DNA from: Clitopilus passeckerianus
Lineage: Eukaryota > Basidiomycota > Agaricomycetes > Agaricales > Entolomataceae
DNA: 64,000 nucleotides
Assembly: GCA_944990035.1 (NCBI GenBank)
Contig: CALYLX010000159.1
Span: 310,001 to 374,000, forward strand
Direction of reading: 5' to 3'
Of this stretch, positions 54,936-64,000 are shown piece after piece (within the stretch, counting starts at the first letter, position 1; each line of letters opens with the position of its first letter). Under the pieces are notes generated by a model. That model was not told the origin of the DNA and ran no database searches. It saw only the letters and a program-made list of their open reading frames with translations. A program made the position numbers and the translations under genes.

Positions 54936-57107
54936 CTACTTCCTCGCTTTCAAAACAACCGGTAAATCTCCTTTCTTCGTAATGAAAAAATCCTTCATCT
55001 CCCGGTCCCATTCCGCCGTATCATACCCCTCCTTAAACTTCATATCAAACCTCGACACAAGCAGGCAAACCACCATCCTCATCTCCATCCACGCGAAATT
55101 CTTCCCCACGCAGTTCGCTGGCCCCGTTGAGAACGGGATGAATGCGTTTTGGTTGAGGATGACTTTGGATCGGTCCGAGAAGAGGGCTGGTTCGAGATGG
55201 ATCTGGTCTTCGGTGGGCAGCCAGCGTTCGGGGACGAAAGAGTCGGGCAGAGGAGAGAAGTAGCGTGGATCGCGGAATAGGGCGTAGAAGGGTATGAAGG
55301 CGGTCGTACCCTGTGGGACATAGCTACAAAATTGACATTAGTTGAGAGGAGAAGAAAATATTAGTTACAAATACGTACTAGGGTCCGATCATGGTTGGTT
55401 TATCAGCACAACGGTTCGAGCCACTCAACACGGGTGGGTATAAGCGCATGCTCTCGTTACTAGGTTGGAGAATTAGACAGCCATCCTGTTAAATGAGAGT
55501 TTTGGGAAGGTGTACATCACAGCAGTAAGATACGGCAACTTCGCTTGAGCCGTACAATCCTTCAGTTTCTCCTCTTCGAGCGCATCTATTTCTTCGCGCA
55601 GACGGCCGAACTTGTCTGGGTGTGTAATCAGGAAGAAGAATAAATTCGACAATGTCGTGGAGGTCGTGTCAGAACCGGCAAGGACGGCCAAGCCACCATC
55701 GCTGATCACTTCTGCCATTGGCGGAGGGGTGTCTGAAAACCCATCTTCTCCGAACTATGGTCTATATCAGAATACCATCCAACCTAGAGGCCTAAGCACC
55801 TACGAGGTAGTAGAATAAATCTTTCCAGGCAGACCCCTTCACCTTCCTCCCAATAGTTCGGTCTTTCGCATATTGTCGATACTTCTTCAGCTTGCTCGCA
55901 GCGCCAGGAACGCGGAACATGAGTTGGCCGAGCCAGGGAACATGAGAGAAGAAGAGAGCTTTCCTGAGTGGATATTTGTATAAATGAGTAATTGTTGGTG
56001 TTATGGCTTGGAGGAAAACATACTGTTGGGCTTCTTCGGTAAGGTGCCAAAGTTCATCAACGTCACCATCTCTCATGAGTTCAGTCCCGCCTCCAAATCT
56101 GTTACACCCATGAAATCAGAGCTGTGGATGGATCTGGATCAAAGTGGTAAACATACGCTAGGTCTCCCATCATGTCAAATCTGAAGCCAACGTCAGCTCA
56201 TTCAGAAGACGTAGATGCATTGAGACCAACTCACGAGAAAAATGAAATCCAAAGCATCAGATCCAAACTTCCCTTCCGCGTGGCAAGATGATCGGAAAGC
56301 TGCTGCGACCTCTCCTTAATCATCGGTTCGTACTCTTTAAGCGCAGTAGTGTTGAAAGCCCTGGTCCAAGGACGGCGCCGGCGTGTATGTTCCGTTTTGT
56401 CATGCAATGCAATCATTGGTTTGGCAGGGTCCGATTCAGCGAAACGGCCGTCCCAGACTGGTTAAAGGGACGTTAGATTCTTGATCATGGAGAAGTAAAG
56501 TAGACAGACGAACATGGGCCTTTGGGTAGTCCGGATGGACCGAGCAGTGGTTCGACTGCTGCAACGTCACAGATCGATATTTCGTTTGGTCCTGTAAGCC
56601 AGGAATCAGCAGGTGATGACATAGAGTAGAGCGTTGGTCACATACCGACTCTCACAACGTTCCCATATTTCTCGTGAAGTTCTGTATACAAGATATGCTG
56701 CTTTCCAGCTCGGGACAAGTATGCCAACCGGAACTTGCTCAATTTGCATAGCAGTGGCCCCGGATATAGGAATAATGAATGCCAAGGTGCAACACGATAG
56801 ATGGCGATTGACACTAGTAGAGATGTCCAGAACGTTGGAAATGTAATGACTCCTGCAAGGAAGGTCGAGGAGAAGTGGTTCGAGAGGAGAGTCGTGAGCG
56901 CTCCAGGAATCCCTACCAGGAGCAGGGCGAGATAGGTTGGTTCGTGCGTTTCCCAGCGTTTAAAGATGGCATGGGTGATCTATAGGAGTCTGATCAGCGA
57001 TTCGCTCTACAGGAGACGAAATCACGCACTAGCCCAGCTCCTACAACCACCGCAACAGAATCTTGAGTCGACAACGAGTCAAAATATTGGCTTGGACTCT
57101 TCATCAT
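54936..57107 (-). CDS. cytochrome P450 (P450-2)
   Basis: Ten exons (57107-57030, 56979-56646, 56591-56514, 56457-56235, 56180-56157, 56098-56024, 55963-55804, 55754-55516, 55459-55379, 55323-54936) give 559 residues in frame. Several hydrophobic helices at the N-terminus (residues 15-95) exceed the usual single anchor. The proline hinge is FPYPGPLL, the I-helix AGSDTTS, EXXR is ESMR, PERW follows, and the heme loop is FSTGPANCVGK. All introns are GT-AG, 49-60 nt. ER monooxygenase of a type common in mushroom fungi. No lesion. A composite motif lies 380 bp upstream. Confidence 0.9.
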
Positions 57108-57486
57108 GGCTCGTGGTCAACTAGAAAGAAGTAGCAGGCACCGGGGTACCGGTAGGCATGAACAAGCGTCGTCTTCTTGATGCATGACCTTCTGAATACC
57201 ATTACTGGAGTCCCTGTCGCTGATATCATTATCAACAACTCTATCGTCACGAGGTGCACTGGGCGGCCTGAGGTTTGGTATTACAGGAGTGCAGCCACCA
57301 GCGGAGTGTTCTAGGTTATAATTGTCTGTCAGCGCTCAAGTGCGACATAGGCGGCTGTTTCAGGGATTTGAGGTTATGTAAAGCACAGAATGAAGGACTT
57401 CTGGGCGGGAGTAACTCGGTGCAAAGAAGGATGTATGTTCGGGTCCCCTTGATTGGACGGAGACCCAAAGGGGAAGCTGTTTTCCG

Positions 57487-57513
57487 TCACGTGAAAGCAA
57501 GCGCGTCGCGTCC
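57487..57513 (+). promoter_or_regulatory. composite motif GTCACGTG-N6-AGCGCGTCGCGTC
   Basis: Second perfect copy of the E-box plus 13-base core, 380 bp upstream of P450-2. Confidence 0.55.
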
Positions 57514-59483
57514 AACCCAAGGCTCTAAACTTCAGCAAGCTGACAAGAGTCACTAAGTACAGCAGAGGGCTTGACTTGAGGGCTTTGAGAAAAGGTTGTA
57601 GTCAACCAGTGCTACGATAATATTCCATGCTAGCGCTAAGACGTCTGCAACTTCGCTGTAATTCAAACCAGCATACGACTGGGACGACTAATATATCTCA
57701 GTCTGAACTGTCTAGCCCGGCAACGTGATGAAGAATGAGCTATATGTGATTATAGACCTGAGAGTACTGTAGCCCGCCTAATATACAGACACTGTGCGAA
57801 AGTAGCTTAGAAAGCCTGCTTCTCGGCAATGCAGCTTTTAGTGTGAATGTTAAACATTAAGGATTCACACTCTGACCCTCTTATGACGACTGACACCACA
57901 ATTAATACCATCGGTATAGATATCACGGGAACTAGGATAGTACAGCTTAGTCTCCTTAGTTCGTATATTACTCCGGGTGTCACAAGTATCCGATATATTT
58001 TATTGCTTTAAAGGAGGTTGACAAAATGGTACATATCAGAAGCTAATCAGCGGAAGAAACGTGCAAGATGGGCCTCAGCGAGCTGGTGCATCGGAGTATT
58101 ACGATCAAGGTCCTGGGAATGTCTTGGAGAATGCTGGCCACTACGGCAGCAATTGAAAAGCATTCCCTCTTCACATATTCTTATCAAAATGATTCAAGTT
58201 CAGAGTAGAAGGTACAGCCCGAGTACTAACGTTGAAGCTTAGGATCTGTTGGTTTTCCATATACCATAGTTCTGTTAGTTGGATGGAAGTCATCCCACTA
58301 GCTATCAGAATCGAGGGAGGTGTCGTCGCCGCTTACCAGAGGCTTCAACGCAGAACAACAAGGAGTACCAGAGGAGTACAGTAAAGACCATAAGCATAGG
58401 CCAGATTTTCATGTCGCTGAAAGGTCCCACCTAAAGGGATTACCGACCCTGGCTTGTACTTTGCCTTGATAGGATGGTTGATCAGCTTGCTTGGGACGGG
58501 TGGGTATTCACTGGCACAGCGTGTCAATCCAGGGTATCAGGCTGGAACCTCGCCGACGTAGCCAGAAATGGGCCCAGTGTTTCGGAGCGTATTGGCTTGC
58601 CTCAACCCGAGCGGCTCGATTTGACGGCTATGAACCGGGTATTCTAGAAACGACCGGTTTCGGGCTCGGTGGTTTTTATGAAGCCAGTGAATGCAACGGT
58701 GGGGCGGATAAACCACTACTGCATGGCGCGGGAGCATAGATGCTATGTCCTAAGCCAGAGAGTACCAGTCTCAAGAAACCCCTTTCGTGGGAGACCCTCA
58801 CATCGCTCAACGCAACGTGATAGGGGTTCTACTCTCCCAAACGCTTGATGGCTCCAAAAGTGCAGGCTGTGTGATCGCCTATCCTAATAATATTCCGAAG
58901 ATCATTAATATCCTTGGAAACTCTGGAAATAGGCGATTAGGCAGCTTGTTTCGTTGTCGTCCTGTCAAGATTGTCCTTCCATTATCTTCGGGTACAGCTA
59001 TGATCTATCGTCGAGGTCGACCGGGAACCTTTTTCCTTAGACAGTTGCCATCTTTGTCTGATGCGGGTGCCTTTCGTACAGTGTGGATTTTTTTATGAAA
59101 TTCTTGGAACCCAAGCAATCCAAAGATCACGATGCTTCACGATCCTGTGATGGTAGGCGACTCCGATCCTAATCCGACGCGTCAACGACACGTTCGGTCA
59201 TGTAAAACTCTAAACAAGCATAGCATGTGCGCCCAGTGTGCGCCAGCTGCATCGATCCACTAGGGCCGGCTATAAGCTATTTGCTTACTCCGAACCGTCA
59301 TGACGCTAATCCCAATTGAATAGAATCGGCAAATTTACTACTCAGAACCTCTCCATACTCCATGTGGGACTCCGGGCCACTTCTATCTAAGACTTTCGAT
59401 GCAAGGTGCGGCGAAACGTTGTGCCCTTGCTGAATTAGGGGCCTCTTACCCCGTGAGTGGGACCGCTTCTCTCAAGAGGCAGC

Positions 59484-59492
59484 TATATATTA
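59484..59492 (+). promoter_or_regulatory. TATA box of P450-3
   Basis: tatatatta ends 33 bp before ATG 59525. It decides against the upstream in-frame ATG at 59399, which would lie before the transcript start. Confidence 0.55.
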
Positions 59493-59524
59493 TCAGAAGC
59501 CTCCAAGCGAGCACAAACATCACC

Positions 59525-61839
59525 ATGTCGCTCAACTGGACTATCCCGCCTGCCAGTATTGGGGTTGACCCTCGTCTGAGCAAACTTCCTATACTCAGAG
59601 TAATTGACTCAACCCGGAAGGCTTCTTGGGCATTCTTACTCTTATCTCTCACGTTGTGGGTAGTGGGGAAGATTAGGAGAATTAAAAATCAGGACGGCAG
59701 TAGCTCAAGACTTCCGGGCCCGCCTAGAACATTTTTCTTTGGAAATGCACTGGAGATACCCAAGGAAGGTCCATGGGAGAAGTTCGCGGAATGGGGGAGA
59801 GAGTACGGTGGGGACATATGTGATTTTAACAAGAATTGCTCATGAACAACCTGATTCAAGGCGACATCGTCTTCGCCAAGGTCTTTTCTCGCAAGGTGGT
59901 CCTGCTCAACTCCTACGACGTCGCTAGCCAACTTTTCGAGAAGAAGTCTGCAAACTATGCCGATAGACCGAGGAGAATTATGGCTGAATTGTGAGTCAAT
60001 ACCCCCAGTACTATTTATCAAAAGGCTCAAATCGTGCTGTCTGATATGTAGAAGTGGCTTCGGTGAAGTCATGGTTTTCAAAAATTATAACGAAGATGTG
60101 AAGCACGGCAGGAGGCTGATTCATGCCGGGCTTACCCCCAGAAATCTTCAAGCATGGCATCCGATGCATGCTAAGGAGGCACTTCTGTTTGCGAAGAGAG
60201 TGTTGGATGATCCGGGTCAGTATCGGCGCCATGCTCGGAGGTATGATAATCTCACTTTAATCCCCAACGGCGATCATTTCTCATAACAAAACCTTAGAGC
60301 ACTGGTTGGGAACCTCCTTTCCTTCGTATATGGACACCGAATTGAGAGCGAAGATGATGTCCTGGTACCTTTAGGCGAAAAAACTATGTACGTTACCGGG
60401 CAGCTTATTTCTCCGAATCGCTACGCTGTGGATCTGTTTCCCTGGTGTATGTCCTCTCAAAGTATTCGTCAAATCGAGCGCATACTCACGTCAGAACCCT
60501 CGACTTTGAAGTAAACAAACTCCCGGAATGGTTTCCTGGCACAGCATTCAAGCAAGAAGCAAAGGCGAATAGAACACTCATGGACACGCTGTTCACAATA
60601 CCGTTTACGGAGACTATGGAGAAAATGGTGCGTCTAACTGACTAGTCAGGCCGTTGCGCATGATTGAGGGCATATGTTCCAGGCAAAAGGAATAGCGGTT
60701 CCTTCATTCGTTTCAAATCTTCTTGAATCCGGTGGGATCAAGACGTCCAACGAGGCTGACCTCCACTTGCTGAAAATGACTGCCGGAGTAATGATTACTG
60801 CCGGTGTCGACACTGTTGGTTTTCCTTTCCCCAAGCCATAGCCTTTGCTGACTCCGTGGGCGTTTTGGGATCTAGACCGCGAGCATTCTAAGCACCTTCT
60901 TCTTCAATATGCTTCTCAACCCTGAAGTGCAGAAGAAAGCCCAAAGAGAACTGGACTCCGTCATTGGGTTCGCGGCTCTTCCAACATTTACAGATAGGGA
61001 TAGACTGCCTTATATTGAATGCGTAATCAAGGAGTCGATGCGATATCATCCACCTTTGCCTTTGAGTAAGTTCCATGACCCATTTGCCTAATCTAGCGCT
61101 GACACGCACCCCAACAGTCGCTCGTTCATTACGAACCGATGATGTTATAAATGGGTTTCCTATCCAGGCTGGCTCGTTCGTCACCGCCAACCTTTGGTAC
61201 GTAACTGCTGGAAATGTTGAGATGAATGCACCTTTCTGATCTCCCACTTCTCTTAGGGCTTACGCACACGACGAAGATTGCTATCCTGATCCATATGCCT
61301 TTAATCCCGATCGATTCCTGTCAAAGGGAGGTGCTGCTCCTCCACTAGACCCGCGGGCGTACGTCTTCGGAATGGGCCGCAGGTCAGCTGCCTTTGTTCA
61401 TTCTCATGACATATGCTCATGCCAGTGCTCACCTTGCTGCTCGTTTTCATTCATCAGACGCTGTCCGGGAGCTGAGCTAGCAGATAATGCCCTCTACATC
61501 ATGATCGCTACGACCTTGGCGCTATTTAACATCATGCCCGAAATCGACACCAATGGCAACCCAATCTTACCAGAAGTCAAGTACACGACCAACCTGACCA
61601 GGTGAGGCACTTCCTCGACATATTTGACTTCCTCTCCATCACGATCATGCGAGGTATCGCAATCGACCAGATCCCTCCCATCCCTTCTGTTGCTTCTTCC
61701 ATTCACACTATCAATCTGACGTTGACATATACTGATGGAAACCGTCCTCTATTGTAGTCATCCTGCCCCTTTCCCAAGCCAGATCATGCCCCGATCGAAA
61801 GGCATTGTCAAGCTGATCGAGGACAGTGTGGAAGGCTAA
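59525..61839 (+). CDS. cytochrome P450 (P450-3), CYP64-like
   Basis: Eleven exons (59525-59807, 59861-59990, 60052-60240, 60298-60446, 60512-60627, 60683-60814, 60876-61065, 61118-61196, 61257-61382, 61458-61601, 61758-61839) give 539 residues. One N-terminal anchor (WAFLLLSLTLWVVG), RLPGPPR, I-helix AGVDTT (split by an intron), EXXR as ESMR, then FNPDRF and the heme loop FGMGRRRCPG, completed by splicing. These resemble the O-methylsterigmatocystin oxidoreductase-like P450s (CYP64-type) expanded in mushroom fungi. The last intron is long (156 nt). The start is supported by the TATA box. No lesion; substrate unknown. Confidence 0.9.
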
Positions 61840-62157
61840 GGTCATGGCAGGTTGGGGCCGAGGTTTTGTCGTTCGAAAAAATGACTAGGTTGAGCTTACC
61901 ACTTCGTGAGCCACTCTGTATACCCTTTCTAGTAACCTTTTCAATGAAATGGATGTCCAATATTTACGAACACGTGATGTCTTTTCCGGCTTCGGGTGAG
62001 TGTCATCTGGAATCTGGACGATGTACTAGAGTTCAGTCTTTGGGTATCAATGAGTGCCATTGGCTCGTCCGTAAAATTACAACCCAGGAAGAATAAATAG
62101 ACATAATAATGTTAGTCGTGTATTACAGTAACAACTCCATCTCTCACAGAAACGGGC
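61840..62157. other. short convergent intergenic region
   Basis: Separates the ends of P450-3 and the DUF6534 gene. No gene seen. Confidence 0.5.
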
Positions 62158-64000
62158 TCACGCTTTCGTTGAGGGATACCAGGAAGCCTCGCCTTGGCTG
62201 TAGCCTGCATTAAATACCGGCTTGCCAACGGCGCTTCCCATGGTGCCAATTTTCGCTATGAATAAGGTGAGTACAATCGACTTATCTCATAAGGAAACGG
62301 AGGCTTACTATGAGACATAGCCATACCGGTGGAACCAACCATTGCGTAACTTTCTGCAGGCTTGAGGTCGTATACCTTCCTGATACTCTTTCGGGAGTTG
62401 AGCGTCACCAAAAGCGAGTTGACATAGACTGCCAGCCGACACCATAAGTGAGAAGAACTGTGGCAGATGGGCTTCGATTAAACTCACGTTTGCTAATAAT
62501 CTCGGTGAAGGCAGTGAAGTGAGTCTTCGTAGGCAGGGCGTGGAACTAAACAAGTCATAAGCAAATCACCCATGTGCTTCACAAACTTTACTCACAACAA
62601 CGAAAGTCACGACGGAGATTGCGCTCGTCACAATACCGACGTTGACACTGTAGATGATCAAGCGGTCGATAATGTTCTCCGTTCTGTAGTTCGATCGTTA
62701 GAGCCAGGCGAAATTTTTTATCAAGAAGGATGAAACTGACGCGCGGAAACCAGAGCGTGATTGGTTCAAGAAGTAAACAAGTGAGAGAGAAATGACGACA
62801 TCGCCAGCCATGGAGATGGCAAGTTGGGCAGAGTAAAGTCCCTGTCAATAAGACGTCGATTTAGGGAAAGTTAGGGGACAAGGTGGAATTTACGCACCTC
62901 TATCCTAGGGCTGTGAATTTCTGGCAGAGCGGGTCGGATGAATAGGAATACATCGGAAGCTGATGGAGAGAAGAATTAGATTATCTGCGACTACACAGTT
63001 TCAGGTTTGTACTCACTGATTCCCAAGGCTGAAGAGACCATGAGGTATAAGAGAACGTGACCCGGTCGGTTAGATTCTTGCGCTCACCGAATTGGACAAA
63101 CGACGCAAAAAGCTGTGATACAAGTCAGAAGGTTTTGTGGTTAGTAAGGGGCTATGGCGCTTACAATAAACGCGACTGCTGCAGTCCCAAGCCCCTTAAT
63201 CCTGCTTGATTGCGATACTGCCCAAACTCGCCAGGCGTAGAAGCTTAAGAGAGGGAGTAAGTCTCCTTGCCCCTCTGAACTTCGGCGAAAACCAACCTTT
63301 GTACCATACTTGTCATCAATACCTAATTGAAAATGTCAGTGAAAAGTCGGAACGGTAAAACGGGAATTTCTAACCGTCAGAGCAAAGGAAGCCTGAAGCG
63401 AACTGGAGAGTCAGCCAGTTTCTTACAACGACAAATCATAGCTTACGGCAAATGGCCTGTGAGAGCGAAATTAGAATAATCAGAGAATAAGGATGTGGTT
63501 CACTCACTTTGCAACAAGGAAGAGCCCTGCCTGTTTCTCTGGCATCTTTGAGTTCACGTAGAGATCATAACAGGTGTTCCCAATCAGTATGAGATGGGCT
63601 GTCTCGAGAGTCCTACGCAAATCGAAACTTGAGAAGCTGCAAGGCATGCCATAGCGAAATTACAAACCATAAGGTTGCAACCTAAGGAGACAATGGGTTT
63701 GTTAGAAATAGAGATGGAGGTAGTCCTCGACAGCCTACCAGAGCCCTTCGGATCATGTGGTCGCCACTGTATGTTCGATAGTAGTAAACCGTCTGTGCGC
63801 AGGTAATTCCATATAATCTGAAAGGTTGAAATTTAGGCTTGGTGTTGGTGTGCAATTGTGGGTCGGAGCTCACGCAAAACAGGTCATGGCCCCTATGATA
63901 ACGCGTAAGTCGACTTGGCAAGATCTACCTGAGGTTATTCCACGTACCGACCAAGAACGCAGCCTCAATCTCTCCCAAGTTGGAGGGAATCCCAGGCGGA
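62158..64000 (-). CDS. DUF6534-family seven-TM membrane protein (5' end outside window)
   Basis: The order of pieces matches the family. N-terminal IPPNLGEIEAAFLVG is near 63990-63955 and TM1 LYGITCAQTVYYYRTY near 63810. The TM2 region (TLETAHLILIGNTCYDLYV) is near 63600. The DUF6534 core SMAGDVVISLSLVYFLNQS is near 62790, followed by RTENIIDRLIIYSVNVG and, after another intron, YVNSLLVTLNSRKSIRK near 62400. A last short exon ends at 62158. Many small exons, including probable micro-exons, are joined by 50-60 nt introns, and not every edge was fixed. The function of the family is unknown. The ATG is probably just beyond base 64000. Confidence 0.75.

Larger units (their letters stand above)
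57108..59524. other. long intergenic region between P450-2 and P450-3
   Basis: Holds the motif at 57487-57513 and scattered short open frames. The two longest (58527-58345 minus and 58787-59098 plus) show no domain or intron support and are not called. Confidence 0.45.

Noticed and set aside
58345..59098. Small genes in the P450-2/P450-3 spacer
   Set aside because: Short frames only, with no domain, no supported splice sites and no similarity to neighbours.
59399..59524. Upstream ATG as the start of P450-3
   Set aside because: The TATA box at 59484-59492 lies downstream of it, so transcripts should start after this ATG.

Overview
The window looks like the nuclear genome of a mushroom-type basidiomycete (Agaricomycetes). 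The genes are split by many 49-65 nt GT-AG introns, a few of them GC-AG. The families seen (F-box/LRR clusters, DUF6534-like seven-TM proteins, multi-intron P450s, Ty3/gypsy chromoviruses, a DDE integrase-core gene) are typical of that group. No rRNA, tRNA or CRISPR array was recognised.

Layout. 0-5.3 kb is a relic zone: a coding-like fragment at the left edge, a PCL-type cyclin pseudogene whose tail has been copied several times, and a decayed mitochondrial Hsp70 gene with cyclin sequence embedded in it. 5.7-22.2 kb holds a five-exon gene for a DDE integrase-core protein (minus strand) that is split by a 14,479-bp insertion. The insertion is two near-identical Ty3/gypsy chromoviruses. Element A (minus) carries a 5-bp target duplication GTTCT. 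Element B (plus) sits inside A's 5' LTR, in opposite orientation, with its own target duplication TCTAG. Both copies share frameshifts in reverse transcriptase and an Asp-to-Asn change at the expected first integrase catalytic position. They were therefore probably moved by enzymes supplied in trans. An extra 3' ORF and a zinc-knuckle-like reading frame lie after pol.

22.4-28.7 kb holds an unknown two-exon gene divergent from the integrase gene, an alpha/beta hydrolase and a nitronate monooxygenase. 29.7-31.1 kb has a DUF6534-like membrane protein gene. 32-54 kb is a birth-and-death cluster of seven F-box paralogues: three with long open frames and four broken. Among them lie a small secreted basic protein gene, an MFS transporter of the 14-TM drug:H+ antiporter type and a cytochrome P450. 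54.9-61.8 kb holds two more complete P450 genes. A second DUF6534 gene runs off the right edge.

Exon models for the hydrolase, nitronate monooxygenase, secreted protein, MFS transporter, three P450s and the rejoined integrase gene were built by hand. Each spliced length is a multiple of three. A composite sequence, TCACGTG followed 5-6 bp later by a GCGTCGCGT core, lies 130-380 bp upstream of four minus-strand genes and is a candidate shared regulatory element.
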